Below are positions 8,290-17,936 of a stretch of DNA of 49,189 nucleotides, one piece after another; the first letter of the stretch is position 1, and every line of letters begins with the position of its first letter. Location of the stretch: the NCBI GenBank assembly GCA_905480595.1, contig CAJQQY010000102.1:1-49189 (forward strand), written 5' to 3'. This stretch comes from an uncultured Saprospiraceae bacterium. Its GTDB lineage: Bacteria > Bacteroidota > Bacteroidia > Chitinophagales > Saprospiraceae. The notes below the pieces were generated by a model that was given only the letters and a program-made list of their open reading frames with translations, was not told where the DNA came from and ran no database searches. The position numbers and the translations under genes are program-made.

Positions 8290-9696
8290 TTACTTACTCT
8301 TTTCTTTTTTCTTCTCTTTGTCTTCCAATCGGACTTGCATCCCTTCTTTTAATTTTCGAGAAATAGCGGAATATGGTCCAGAAACTACTTCTTCTCCTTC
8401 TTCCAGTCCAGAAAGAATTTGAATATTTTCATCATCTTGAATCCCTGTTTTCACTTCTACCATTTTTACAGTATCAGCTGACATCACGAAAACTACTTCT
8501 TTAATTTCATCCTCATCTTTCTTCTTTTTTACTTCCTCTTCGTCCTCATCTTTTTCCTCCTCACGAGTAGTTACTGATTGGATTGGAACACTCAATACAT
8601 CTTGCTGAGTTTCAGTATTGATATCAACCGACGCAGACATTCCTGGACGGAAAGGAAATTTTTTCCCTTTCTGAACGATGTCTTTGTATGAGTCAGGATC
8701 AATTCTAATTTTCACAATAAAGTTAGTTACTTGATCTGTATTCAAGGAAATTGAAGTTCCAGTATTGCTAGCTGAATTAGCAATTTCAGTTACCTTTCCA
8801 ATAAATTTTCGATCCAAATAAGCATCCACTTCAATCTCTACTTCGTCTTTAAGAGCTACTCTCAATACATCATTTTCACTCACATCAACTTGCACTTCCA
8901 TTGAATTCAAATTAGCGATCCGCATGATTTCAGTTCCTGTCATTTGAGCTGTTCCTACGACACGTTCCCCTTGCTCAATATTCAATTTAGAAACGATTCC
9001 ACCCATAGGTGCATATATCGTAGTTCGCTTCAAACTCGTTGTCATTTCTTTCAAACTTGCTTGCGAACTTTTAACAGTAAACTCTGCTGCTCGTTTGCTT
9101 TGTTCTGCTGACTCGACATTTGCTTCGGCAGTTTTTACATTCGCCTCAATAGATCTAAAGTTAGCTTGCAACTGCTTCAATGCTGCTTCTGAATTTTCAA
9201 AATCAGCTTGTGAAATTACTCCTTCTTTATGCAGTAAAACATTTCGATTGTGAATATCACTTTGGTTTTCCACCTGAGATTTGATTTGTTCTAGTTGAGC
9301 TTCAGCTTGAATCAATTGCGCTTTGCTTCGAGCAATTCCAGAAGCAGAGTTAGCTACTTGAGCCTTGCTACTATTGACCGTTGCTTGACCTCTTTCAACC
9401 ATTGATTTATAAGTATCAGGATCAACTTTACACAACAATTGACCTGCTACAACTGAATCTCCTTCTTCCACCAAAAGCTCTACGATTTCTCCTGAAACAT
9501 CAGAGCTTATTTTCACTTCTGTTTCTGGAAATACCTTCCCACTTGCTCCAACCATTTCTTTAATAGTTCTTTTCGAAACTTTTTCTACGGTGATTTCTTC
9601 GCCCTTCGGTTTGCTTTGTCCTTTTATATAAACAAATCCTATTAAACCAAGAGTGGCAACTATTAAAACATAAATTAATGTATTGTTCTTTCGCAT
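8290..9696 (-). CDS. Membrane-fusion (periplasmic adaptor) subunit of an efflux pump
   Basis: 468 residues. An N-terminal membrane anchor (about residues 8-25) precedes the HlyD/MacA-type layout: a lipoyl half-motif (SGEIVELLVEEGDSVVAGQLL), a long alpha-helical hairpin of alanine/glutamine-rich coiled coil (about residues 75-220), the second lipoyl half (TTIYAPMGGIVSKLNIEQGERV) and beta-barrel and membrane-proximal domains. A 25-residue run of almost only D, E and K (DEDEEEVKKKKDEDE) interrupts the membrane-proximal region near residue 390, which is unusual and probably a flexible loop. It lies downstream of the TolC gene on the same strand. The inner-membrane partner (MacB-type ABC permease and ATPase, or RND) is not adjacent, so the pump type is inferred. 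Confidence 0.88.
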   Translation of the reverse strand: MRKNNTLIYVLIVATLGLIGFVYIKGQSKPKGEEITVEKVSKRTIKEMVGASGKVFPETEVKISSDVSGEIVELLVEEGDSVVAGQLLCKVDPDTYKSMVERGQATVNSSKAQVANSASGIARSKAQLIQAEAQLEQIKSQVENQSDIHNRNVLLHKEGVISQADFENSEAALKQLQANFRSIEANVKTAEANVESAEQSKRAAEFTVKSSQASLKEMTTSLKRTTIYAPMGGIVSKLNIEQGERVVGTAQMTGTEIMRIANLNSMEVQVDVSENDVLRVALKDEVEIEVDAYLDRKFIGKVTEIANSASNTGTSISLNTDQVTNFIVKIRIDPDSYKDIVQKGKKFPFRPGMSASVDINTETQQDVLSVPIQSVTTREEEKDEDEEEVKKKKDEDEIKEVVFVMSADTVKMVEVKTGIQDDENIQILSGLEEGEEVVSGPYSAISRKLKEGMQVRLEDKEKKKEKSK

Positions 9697-9801
9697 GGTT
9701 AAACCCCTGCCCCCTAAAGAGGGACGTTTGATTTGGGTATTTTTTTTGATTTAAAAATTATCTTTCAATGAAGATTTTATTTTGTTCTGATTTGAATCAA
9801 T

Positions 9802-11163
9802 TTATTTCAATTCTAATTTTTTACCTTGGTAAAAATCCAATACTTTTAATTTGAATAAGTAATCATATTTTGCAATAATCAAGTCCACTTCTGCTTGATC
9901 TAAATTGTTTTTAGCAGTAGCATATTCAAAAGTATTAATCGTTCCTAATTGAAATTGTTTTTCTGAATTTTGGAAAGCTGCAGTAGAAGCTTCAACTGTT
10001 CGTTCAGAAGCAGCGAGTGTTCGCTTGGCAGCTCGAGCATTGGAAAGTGCCGTTTGAATATCGTTTTTAAGATTTTGTTTATTGAGCTCTGCGGTGTATT
10101 GATTACTGATCATATTCAATTCAGCTCTATCCATACTAATCAAATTTCGGTGATTATTATAAATAGGAATACTTAAACTCAATCCAATGTTTTGTCCAAA
10201 ATTTTCATCTATCTGATTTGAATATGGATTATCTTCCAAAGCACCATTTACGATCCTTTTTCCTCTTGTAGAATAGTTCGTATTCAATCCACCAAAAGCA
10301 GATAGACTTGGTAATAATCCAGCTCTTGCTATATCTTTTCCTAATTCAGCACTTTTAATTCGATTTTCATCAGCTTTGATAAATGGTTGGTTCGATAGTG
10401 ATGTATTATATAAGTCTGAGAATTTTAAAACATCGGGATTATCTTCTGCCGAAATGACAATCGCTATCGTACTTGGTCTTTCTAATTGAATATCTGCACT
10501 TGGTTCTAGTTGCAATAAGTTTTTAAGATTTTGTAAACCATTAAGAACTAAATTTTCTTGCGCAATGATAGATTGGTCGTCTCTTGCTATGGTTGCCAAA
10601 ATTTCTAATCGAGCATTAGCAGGTCGTGCACCTGCTCTAATTAATTTATCGACTTGTGAAAGTTGGCTTTCTGAAAGTTTTTTTCTCTTTTTTGCAGCAT
10701 CTAATTGCTCCTCTGCAAACAAAACATTCAAATAAGCATTCGCAATGGTCAAACTAATATCATTTTTAGTTTGTGCCAAATCAGCCATTGAAGCTTGAAT
10801 ATCATGTCCTGCTTGTCTTACCAAATTAGTAATTCGGTTTCCATTATATATGGTAACTCCTGCATTAACAGAATATCGATTCGCACCGATTGATAAAGAA
10901 TTAAAAGTATTAGTTACGGGATCAATTGTTCGTCCATATTGGAATGATCCACTAACAGATGCATTCAAATTGGGTAATCGCGAAAGTCGGTTTCCCTTTT
11001 CTATTAGTTCATTATTTCTTACTCCTATTTCCGCTCGCTTAATATTAATATTTTCTTGCCAAGCGTATCTCACACATTTCTCCAACGACCACGTCTCTTG
11101 TGAAAAACTTGCACTACTCATTAAAATACAAGTAAAAAAAGTCAAGGTTAAATTTTTATACAT
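9802..11163 (-). CDS. TolC-family outer-membrane efflux protein
   Basis: 453 residues with a Sec signal peptide ending SFSQ. It has two repeated OEP halves of long heptad-rich helices and intervening strands, including IARAGLLPSLSAFGG and LSIPIYNNHRNLISMDRAELN, the second of which is typical of TolC proteins. It forms the trimeric outer-membrane and periplasmic channel of tripartite pumps or type I secretion. The adaptor gene follows 105 bases downstream on the same strand, so the pair are probably co-transcribed. The start is the ATG complemented at 11161-11163. The cargo is not predictable from sequence. Confidence 0.9.
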   Translation of the reverse strand: MYKNLTLTFFTCILMSSASFSQETWSLEKCVRYAWQENINIKRAEIGVRNNELIEKGNRLSRLPNLNASVSGSFQYGRTIDPVTNTFNSLSIGANRYSVNAGVTIYNGNRITNLVRQAGHDIQASMADLAQTKNDISLTIANAYLNVLFAEEQLDAAKKRKKLSESQLSQVDKLIRAGARPANARLEILATIARDDQSIIAQENLVLNGLQNLKNLLQLEPSADIQLERPSTIAIVISAEDNPDVLKFSDLYNTSLSNQPFIKADENRIKSAELGKDIARAGLLPSLSAFGGLNTNYSTRGKRIVNGALEDNPYSNQIDENFGQNIGLSLSIPIYNNHRNLISMDRAELNMISNQYTAELNKQNLKNDIQTALSNARAAKRTLAASERTVEASTAAFQNSEKQFQLGTINTFEYATAKNNLDQAEVDLIIAKYDYLFKLKVLDFYQGKKLELK

Positions 11164-11831
11164 AGCTAATTCAATTTAGTAAAGTGAAGGTTTGAATTTA
11201 GTTACAAAGTAACAGCTCCAAAAATAATGTTACAATAATAATTATGTCATCCTCCATCAACTAATTATTTATATCAAACTTCTTTTCCAAAGGATAAACG
11301 ATTCAAAAAACAATACTTAGGAAAATCTCTGCTTTTATTCGCACGCTTCCTTGAAAACTAGAGGCTTCTAGTAACTTTTTATTTAGAAGTAATCCAAGAT
11401 AGTTTTGCAAAGATATACGCTATCTTTTTTCTTGATTTACGCAAAAAAAATAGATGACGCTAGTGATATTTCCTTCCCCCTTGCTTCCAAAATACCTCAA
11501 TTTGCTTTTGTAAAACAACACACTCAGAAAGGATTATTTGAAAATATCATTGTTCCCTAAATTAAGATAACCAAATGAAACACACAGCTTAAACACTTAA
11601 ACAACTCAATTAAATTAACTAAAACTACTTTAACACCTGACTCCAGTTTTGAAAGTATACTTTTGAAACTGGAGTTTTTTATTAAAAAAATCCATCAAAA
11701 TTTCAATTATAATCAAATTCAAAACATATATAGGAAGTCTTGATATTGATTACCATTAAGTTTTCAGTTAAAATCCTTCCTTTTTTCAAAAAATCATCTT
11801 TTTATCTCAACTATTTTATAAGGAAAAGCGT
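11164..11831. other. Long gene-less stretch between tolC-like and iscS
   Basis: About 670 bases with no convincing open reading frame. A plus-strand terminator-like hairpin at 11640-11683 has no gene in front of it. The only visible ORF before it, starting at 11575, has 5 codons. The region must also hold the divergent promoter of the TolC gene, which I cannot pinpoint. A small RNA ending at the hairpin is possible. Confidence 0.4.
11640..11683 (+). terminator. Orphan terminator-like hairpin
   Basis: Stem ACTCCAGTTT... paired with ...AAACTGGAGT (14 of 16 positions), loop TATA, followed by TTTTTT. No protein gene precedes it on the plus strand within the window's 470-base gap. Confidence 0.6.
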
Positions 11832-11839
11832 TATATTTG
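11832..11839 (+). promoter_or_regulatory. -7 promoter box (TATATTTG) of the isc operon
   Basis: An exact TAnnTTTG match followed by CAC, 55 bases before the iscS start codon. No clear TTTG lies 20 bases upstream. I see no IscR-like operator. Confidence 0.5.
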
Positions 11840-11893
11840 CACTCAATTTCAGTCTTTAGACTTAATCTAAATAAAGAAAATAAAAATAACAAA

Positions 11894-13114
11894 ATGGATA
11901 AAAAACTCATCTACCTTGATAATAATGCAACTACCCCTTGTGATCCAAGAGTTGTAGAAGCGATGTTGCCATATTTTTATCAGCATCCTGGAAATGCGGC
12001 AAGTCGAAATCACCCTTTTGGTTGGGCAGCTGAAGAAGCAGTTGACTATGCTCGTGAGCAAATCGCTAATTTAATTCATGCAAATCCGAAAGAAATTATT
12101 TTCACTTCTGGAGCAACTGAAGCTGATAATTTAGCATTGAAAGGAGTTTTTGAAATGTATAGCCGAAAAGGTAATCATATCATTACTGCTAAAACTGAAC
12201 ACAAAGCAGTTTTGGATGCTTGTCAAAAAATAGAGAAAATGGGTGGTGAGGTAACTTACCTTGATGTTGACTCTGAAGGACTTGTAAACTTAGAAGAGTT
12301 AGAAGCTGCGATTACTGATAAAACTATTCTAGTTTCAATCATGTGGGCTAATAACGAAACTGGTACAATTCAACCAATGAAAGCAATTGGTGATATTTGT
12401 GCGAAGCACGGAGTTTTGTTTATGAGTGATGCAACTCAAGTAGTTGGAAAAATTCCAGTTAACCCAAAAGAGGTTGGCGTTCACTTGATGGCTTTTACAG
12501 GACATAAAATGTACGGACCAAAAGGTGTTGGAGCTTTATACGTAAATAGAAAAAATCCACGAGTTAAGGTTACTTCTCAAATGGATGGTGGTGGACATGA
12601 GCGTGGAATGCGTTCAGGTACATTAAATGTTCCAGGAATCGTAGGATTCGGGAAAGCAGCTGAAATAGCAGGTAAAGAAATGGCACAAGATGCAGAACGA
12701 TTAAGCAAATTAAGAGATAAATTACAAGCTGGCTTATGTGCCAACTTGGAAGAGTGTTATGTGAATGGTAGCGAAGCAAATAGAATGCCTCACGTAACTA
12801 ATATTTCATTCAAACATGTAGAAGGTGAAGGTTTGATGATGACTTTTAACCAAAACATCGCAGTATCTTCTGGTTCTGCTTGTACTTCTGCTTCTTTGGA
12901 ACCATCGTACGTTTTAGTTGCATTAGGATTGGGTGACGATTTAGCACACTCTTCTATCCGATTCAGCTTAGGTCGATTTACGACTGATGAAGAAATCGAT
13001 TATACGATTGATGCATTGACAAAAGGTGTAAATCACATGCGTGATTTAAGTCCGATTTGGGAAATGTACAAAGAAGGGGTAGATATTGATTCTATCGAAT
13101 GGTCTGCACACTAA
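11894..13114 (+). CDS. iscS: Cysteine desulfurase IscS
   Basis: 406 residues. The start is the ATG giving [21 protein letters not shown] longer frame from 11837 would begin on the promoter box and is rejected. This is a PLP-dependent enzyme that takes sulfur from L-cysteine as a persulfide for Fe-S cluster and thio-cofactor synthesis. The PLP lysine is K205 in [10 protein letters not shown], and the persulfide-forming cysteine is C330 in [17 protein letters not shown], on the long mobile loop typical of IscS (class I) rather than SufS. Length and both sites agree closely with Escherichia coli IscS. It is the first gene of an iscS-iscU-iscA operon. The hscA, hscB and fdx genes are not adjacent. 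Confidence 0.96.
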   Translation: MDKKLIYLDNNATTPCDPRVVEAMLPYFYQHPGNAASRNHPFGWAAEEAVDYAREQIANLIHANPKEIIFTSGATEADNLALKGVFEMYSRKGNHIITAKTEHKAVLDACQKIEKMGGEVTYLDVDSEGLVNLEELEAAITDKTILVSIMWANNETGTIQPMKAIGDICAKHGVLFMSDATQVVGKIPVNPKEVGVHLMAFTGHKMYGPKGVGALYVNRKNPRVKVTSQMDGGGHERGMRSGTLNVPGIVGFGKAAEIAGKEMAQDAERLSKLRDKLQAGLCANLEECYVNGSEANRMPHVTNISFKHVEGEGLMMTFNQNIAVSSGSACTSASLEPSYVLVALGLGDDLAHSSIRFSLGRFTTDEEIDYTIDALTKGVNHMRDLSPIWEMYKEGVDIDSIEWSAH

Positions 13115-13172
13115 GACATCATGTTTTAGTTCTTAAAAAAACTTTTTAGTAAAAAAATAAAATAAATATATC

Positions 13173-13592
13173 ATGGCTTATTCTGAAAAATTACTCGAAC
13201 ACTTCAAGCATCCTAAAAATGTTGGAACGCTTGACAAAAGCAAAAAAAGTGTAGGAACTGGTTTAGTTGGTGCTCCTGAATGTGGTGATGTGATGCGATT
13301 ACAAATCGAAGTAGATGATGAAACAGGAATGATCAAAGATGCTAAATTCAAAACTTTTGGTTGTGGATCTGCAATTGCTTCTTCTTCTTTAGCTACTGAG
13401 TGGTTAAAAGGAAAATCAGTTGATGAAGCTTTGGCTATCGACAATATGGCAATCGTTGAAGAGTTAGCATTGCCTCCAGTAAAAATACATTGTTCAGTTT
13501 TGGCAGAAGATGCAATTAAAAGTGCCATTAAAGATTACCGTGAAAAAAACGGAATCGAAACTCCTGCTGAAGAAGCTGAAAAATCTCATTAA
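13173..13592 (+). CDS. iscU: Fe-S cluster scaffold IscU
   Basis: 139 residues. Scaffold on which [2Fe-2S] clusters are built with sulfur from IscS. The three ligand cysteines are C37 (in PECGDVM, with the conserved D39), C64 (in FGCGSAIASSS) and C107 (in KIHCSVLAEDA). The chaperone-recognition motif LPPVK just before the last cysteine is intact and predicts delivery through HscA/HscB, whose genes must lie elsewhere. The C-terminal tail is short and acidic. It starts 58 bases after iscS. Confidence 0.96.
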   Translation: MAYSEKLLEHFKHPKNVGTLDKSKKSVGTGLVGAPECGDVMRLQIEVDDETGMIKDAKFKTFGCGSAIASSSLATEWLKGKSVDEALAIDNMAIVEELALPPVKIHCSVLAEDAIKSAIKDYREKNGIETPAEEAEKSH

Positions 13593-13656
13593 TTAACCGT
13601 TGAGAAAATTAGTTCTTTAGAAAAAACTAATAACTCAACAACTAATTAACTTAATT

Positions 13657-13983
13657 ATGGTATTCGTAGCAGAAAGTGCAAAAGCAAAAGCAATGGAATT
13701 GATGAAGGATGAAAATCTTTCAGACGATTATTTTATTCGAGTAAGTGTAACAAGTGGTGGTTGCTCTGGTCTATCTTATAAAATGGATTTTGACAATGAG
13801 ACACAACCTAACGATCAAGTCTTCGAAGATAATGGCGTAAAGGTAGTAACTGACTTAAAAAGCTTTTTATACTTATGCAACACTACACTTGAGTTTTCAG
13901 GTGGTTTGAATGGCAAAGGATTTTATTTTAATAATCCGAATGCTTCAAGAGAATGTGGTTGCGGTGAAAGTTTTGCTGTGTAA
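13657..13983 (+). CDS. iscA: A-type Fe-S carrier (IscA/ErpA/SufA family)
   Basis: 108 residues. The HesB-type fold carries the three invariant cysteines: C36 in SGGCSGLSYKM, and C100 and C102 in the C-terminal RECGCGESFAV. A-type carriers receive clusters from the scaffold and pass them to apoproteins. It is the last gene of the isc operon, 64 bases after iscU, and is followed by a strong terminator. Within-family assignment (IscA against ErpA or SufA) rests on operon position, since the motifs are shared. Confidence 0.9.
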   Translation: MVFVAESAKAKAMELMKDENLSDDYFIRVSVTSGGCSGLSYKMDFDNETQPNDQVFEDNGVKVVTDLKSFLYLCNTTLEFSGGLNGKGFYFNNPNASRECGCGESFAV

Positions 13984-14009
13984 TTTTTTGCACTAAAAAA
14001 GGAAAGATT

Positions 14010-14047
14010 AGTCCTTCTAGCCCGTACAGGCTAGAAGGACTTTTTTT
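14010..14047 (+). terminator. Terminator of the isc operon
   Basis: A perfect 13-bp stem (AGTCCTTCTAGCC at 14010-14022 with its complement at 14029-14041) followed by seven T. The outer part of the stem (AGTCCTTC) recurs in the terminator after uvrA at 44723. Confidence 0.92.
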
Positions 14048-14120
14048 ATTTCAAAAACCAATTCCAAAAGACAATAAACCTTCTTAACATTGTGCAACAA
14101 GAGCCTTTTTTTACGTTAAA
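14048..14120. other. Short spacer before palindrome copy A1
   Basis: Part of a 314-base gene-less gap between iscA and the 1189-aa protein gene. No ORF and no TAnnTTTG box is visible here. The rest of the gap is occupied by the isc terminator and the large palindrome at 14121-14288. Confidence 0.4.
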
Positions 14121-14288
14121 CTAACACGTGGTGGTCTGCTTTAGCTGATCTAAAAAAGGAAGAAAAACAACCTCAAAACATCTCTTATAAAAAAATCAAA
14201 CCTATCAAGACAATTTATATTTTTGATTAGGAAAAAATTCGCTACGCTCTTTTTTTCAGGTCAACTAAAGCAGATCACCACGTGTTAG
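14121..14288. repeat. Palindromic repeat family A, copy A1
   Basis: The left arm (14121-14157) and right arm (14251-14288) are imperfect complements over about 37 bases (four differences), sharing CTAACACGTGGTG, then TCTGCTTTAG. The spacer is about 93 bases, longer than in the other copies, and holds a weak inner stem (ATCAAACCT near 14195, AGG-containing partner near 14222). The right arm ends 9 bases before the ATG at 14298, so the hairpin would lie in the leader of that mRNA or between transcription units. Confidence 0.85.
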
Positions 14289-14297
14289 CATAATTTT

Positions 14298-17200
14298 ATG
14301 ATAAAAAATTTACTCCTTCTTTTTCTACTCTTGGGATCATTTGCCTTAACTGCGCAAAATGATAATTTATCCAATTGGAAAACCCAAATTGTAACTTTTA
14401 AAGGAGATAGTATTTTGTTAGATAGTTTGACGATCATTCCTGAGACCATCGAGATTTTTAATGTAAAAAATAACGAAGCGCTCGATACTAATTCTTTTTA
14501 TCTAAAAAATTCAACTGTCTTTTTCAAAGAAAAAGATACTTTCACAGATTCCACTTCTTTAAAAATAAAATACCGAACACTCCCCTACTCCCTCCACCAA
14601 ACCTATTCCAATCTCGATTCCACCATTATCAAACGAAAATCTGATGGAACTTACATTGGGGTTGATTACAGTCCATTCGAACAACAACGAGGACTTTTAG
14701 ATTACAAAGGTTTGGATTACAATGGAAGTTTTGCAAGAGGAATTTCTTTTGGAAATAATCAAAGTTTAGTTTTAAACAGTAGTTTTAACTTACAACTCGC
14801 AGGGACTTTAGGTGATGATATTGAAATCCTCGCAGCCATTTCTGACAATAATATTCCACTACAACCAGAAGGAAATACCGCTCAACTTCAAGAGTTTGAC
14901 AGAATTTTTATTCAACTAAAAAGAAAAAACAATCAACTCATCGCAGGTGATTATGAGCTCAAACGCCCTGACAGTTATTTTATGAATTATTATAAAAGAT
15001 TGCAAGGCGCAACCTACTCCAATGAAACTCAACTTTTGTCAAAAGGCATTTTAAGTTCAAAATTTAGCACAGCAATCGCTCGTGGAAAGTTTGCTCGAAA
15101 TAATATCGTCGCACAAGAAGGTAATCAAGGACCTTATCGATTAGAAGGTGCCGAGGGCGAACGATTTATCATTGTCCAATCAGGAAGTGAAAAAGTTTAT
15201 ATCGATGGTGCGCTGATGGACAGAGGTTTGGAAAATGATTATGTGATCGATTATAATCGAGGCGATGTGACTTTTACTAATCGTCGATTGATTACCAAAG
15301 ATTCACGGATTGTAATCGATTTTGAATATGCAGATCAAAATTATACTCGAAGCATGGTCGCCATCAGTAATGAATATCAATATAAAAAATGGAAAGTTAA
15401 TTTTAATTTCTTCAATGAACAAGATGGAAAAAATTCAACTGGTATCGACGAACTCTCGCCTACTCAAAAACAATTCATTGCAACTCAAGGCGACCAATTA
15501 CAAGAGGCTCTATTTACAGGAGTAGATACTTTGGAAGGAGGTTTTGATCCTGACCGAATTATGTATGCCCAAATTGATACGAGTTACTTGGTCAATAATA
15601 TTTTGATTGATACTTCCATTGTAATTTATTCTACCAATGCTGAAATTGCCCTTTACGTAGCTCGCTTTTCGGAGGTGGGTCAAGGCAATGGAAACTATAT
15701 TATTGATACAGAAAATGCGATCAACGGAAGAGTTTATAAATGGATTGCGCCTGACTCGCTCACAGGTTTACCGCAAGGAAGATTCGAACCAATTATTAGA
15801 TTAGTTGCCCCGCAAAAATTACAATTGATGACTCTCGGAGCCGAATATCAAATCAATAAAACGTCTTCCATTTTTTCAGAAATAGCGATGAGTAATAAAG
15901 ATTTAAATCGCTTTTCAAACTTAGATTCTGATGACGACCGAGGTGTTTCTTTTTTCACTAATTATAAAAATGAAAAGAGATTAGGGAAGAAAAAACAAAC
16001 AGAAGAAAAAACAAAACAATATGATGGTTGGACACTTTTGACTGATTTAAAATATGAATTTGTTCATGAAGATTTCAATTCACTTAACCCTTATCGTTCT
16101 GCAGAGTTTACTCGAAATTGGAATTTGACGACCACTAATAATGTTTCAAATGATGCACTTTTGGAAAAACGAACGGAGAACATTGGAACTGCTAATCTTA
16201 CTTTAAAAAATAAAACAACAAGTCTTCAGTATGAATTTTCAGGGTTTATTCGAGATTCAATTTACACAGGTGCAAAGCATTTTTCACAACTTAGATTTTC
16301 CAAAAAAGGATTTAATATTTTAGGGCAAGGAAGTTTATTGAAATCAAAAAGCCTCACAGAAGAAAGTGAATTTTTAAGACCTAAAATTGATATCTCAAAA
16401 ACCTTTAAAAAACTAGGCGATTGGAGTTTAGGAGTTTATGGCGAGCAAGAAAAAAACAAACGTGTGGATATTGTTACAGATACTTTGACCAAGACAAGTT
16501 TCTACTATGACTTATACCGAGTGTATTTAAAAAGTCCTAAAAAAGATAAATTCAACTTCGGCATCAACTATTCCGAACGTCAAGATTACCAAGCTGTACA
16601 AAAAGAATTTCTCCAAAATACTAATGCGCAAGAATGGAATATTAATGGAAGTTGGGCGCAATCAAAAACTTCTCGTTTAGGTTGGAATATGACTTATCGA
16701 CAATTGGAAATTCAAGATTCTACATTGACCGATCAAAAACCACAAGAAACTTATCTAGGCCGAGTTGATTATTCTCTTCGGTTATTTAAAAACTTATTGC
16801 GATCAAGTACAACTTACGATATCGGTTCTGGGCAGGAGCGAAAAATTGAATTTGTTTACGAACCAGTCAATGATCCCAACTTGGGACAGTACATTTGGAA
16901 TGATTATAATGACGATGGAGAGCAGCAAAACAACGAGTTTGAAGTGGCCGTTTTTCCGCAAGACACCATGTACATTCGAATTCCATTGTACTCTGATATT
17001 TTTATTCGAACGAACAATGTTCAGTTCAATCAGAGTTTAGGTTTTAATCAAAATTATTTCAAGAACCCTTGGTTTCAGAAAAAAGGATTAAAGAAAATCT
17101 TGAGTCGAATTTCAACAAATTCTACTTTTCGAATACGTAGAAAAACGCGAGAAATCCCAGGCGTATCACAATGGAATCCTTTCCAAACTGATATCCCTGA

Positions 17201-17867
17201 CGAAGGGTTAGTTTCGTTAAATTCGATTATCAATAACAGTTTGTTTTTTAATCAGCGAGATCCGAAATTCCGTTTTCAAATAAATTCTGTCAATAATAAT
17301 AATCGATTGGTTTTAACTTCTGGTTTTGAAAATAGAAAAATTGAAAGGCAATCAGTTCAGACTTTTTTGAATTTTAAACGCAAATTTGATTTTGAATTTA
17401 AATTAGAACAAGAGACTAGTGCTTATGATTCTGAGTTTTTTAATAATCGAGATTACTTGATTGATGGTTGGTCTTTGTCGCCAAAATTCACCTATCGAAT
17501 TTCTAAAAACTTTAGAATGCAACTCTCCTACGAGTATGTAGATAAGGAAAATAATTTATTAGATGGTGCTGGAGAAACTGCTCGATTCCATGATTTTAGT
17601 TTTGAAACTAAATATAACCGAACAGCTAAGTCTCGCTTTTTACTCAACTTATCTTTTATCGATATAGCTTATGTTGGGGAACGAAATACACCTATTGAAT
17701 TTGCCATTTTGGAGAGTTTGCAAAATGGAAAAAACTATCTTTGGAATTTGACTTTCGAACGACGACTAGCCCAAAATATCGATTTGATTATTTCTTATGA
17801 TGGCCGTAAACGTGGATTGGCTAATACTGTTCACACAGGACGAGCGCAGGTGCGAGCGACTTTTTGA
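14298..17867 (+). CDS. Very large outer-membrane beta-barrel-like protein, function unknown
   Basis: 1189 residues. A Sec signal peptide (ending LTAQ) precedes an N-terminal region of about 150 residues, then a glycine- and aromatic-rich stretch with the segments VAQEGNQGPYRLEGAEGE, SEKVYIDGALMDRG, YVIDYNRGDVTFT and RRLITKDSRIVIDFEYADQNY (about residues 275-350). These are seen in large Bacteroidota surface proteins and recall parts of SprA-like proteins, although SprA is roughly twice as long. From about residue 500 onward the sequence alternates charged turns with amphipathic strands and ends in a C-terminal phenylalanine (RAQVRATF), the usual outer-membrane insertion signal. I infer an outer-membrane barrel with a periplasmic or surface N-terminal part. 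It is bracketed by palindrome copies A1 and A2 and lies upstream of a T9SS-exported protease. Confidence 0.7.
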   Translation: MIKNLLLLFLLLGSFALTAQNDNLSNWKTQIVTFKGDSILLDSLTIIPETIEIFNVKNNEALDTNSFYLKNSTVFFKEKDTFTDSTSLKIKYRTLPYSLHQTYSNLDSTIIKRKSDGTYIGVDYSPFEQQRGLLDYKGLDYNGSFARGISFGNNQSLVLNSSFNLQLAGTLGDDIEILAAISDNNIPLQPEGNTAQLQEFDRIFIQLKRKNNQLIAGDYELKRPDSYFMNYYKRLQGATYSNETQLLSKGILSSKFSTAIARGKFARNNIVAQEGNQGPYRLEGAEGERFIIVQSGSEKVYIDGALMDRGLENDYVIDYNRGDVTFTNRRLITKDSRIVIDFEYADQNYTRSMVAISNEYQYKKWKVNFNFFNEQDGKNSTGIDELSPTQKQFIATQGDQLQEALFTGVDTLEGGFDPDRIMYAQIDTSYLVNNILIDTSIVIYSTNAEIALYVARFSEVGQGNGNYIIDTENAINGRVYKWIAPDSLTGLPQGRFEPIIRLVAPQKLQLMTLGAEYQINKTSSIFSEIAMSNKDLNRFSNLDSDDDRGVSFFTNYKNEKRLGKKKQTEEKTKQYDGWTLLTDLKYEFVHEDFNSLNPYRSAEFTRNWNLTTTNNVSNDALLEKRTENIGTANLTLKNKTTSLQYEFSGFIRDSIYTGAKHFSQLRFSKKGFNILGQGSLLKSKSLTEESEFLRPKIDISKTFKKLGDWSLGVYGEQEKNKRVDIVTDTLTKTSFYYDLYRVYLKSPKKDKFNFGINYSERQDYQAVQKEFLQNTNAQEWNINGSWAQSKTSRLGWNMTYRQLEIQDSTLTDQKPQETYLGRVDYSLRLFKNLLRSSTTYDIGSGQERKIEFVYEPVNDPNLGQYIWNDYNDDGEQQNNEFEVAVFPQDTMYIRIPLYSDIFIRTNNVQFNQSLGFNQNYFKNPWFQKKGLKKILSRISTNSTFRIRRKTREIPGVSQWNPFQTDIPDEGLVSLNSIINNSLFFNQRDPKFRFQINSVNNNNRLVLTSGFENRKIERQSVQTFLNFKRKFDFEFKLEQETSAYDSEFFNNRDYLIDGWSLSPKFTYRISKNFRMQLSYEYVDKENNLLDGAGETARFHDFSFETKYNRTAKSRFLLNLSFIDIAYVGERNTPIEFAILESLQNGKNYLWNLTFERRLAQNIDLIISYDGRKRGLANTVHTGRAQVRATF

Positions 17868-17928
17868 TTTTTTATGTCTTTGGTTTTTCATGGTTTTATT
17901 TTTATCCTTCCTTTTATTTCAATCGTTT

Positions 17929-17936
17929 TATATTTG
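17929..17936 (+). promoter_or_regulatory. -7 promoter box (TATATTTG) of the metalloprotease gene
   Basis: An exact TAnnTTTG match that overlaps the outer end of the left arm of palindrome A2. Transcription would begin near 17941, so the mRNA would start with the palindrome. No clear -33 box. Confidence 0.45.

Noticed and set aside
9697-9801. CCCCTGCCCCCTAAAGAGGG segment between adaptor and TolC genes as a terminator
   Set aside because: The possible stem is only 4 bp, and both genes run in the same direction as a probable operon.
13178-13528. Minus-strand frame of 116 codons across iscU
   Set aside because: An antisense shadow of iscU with no start signal and a serine-rich, unnatural composition.
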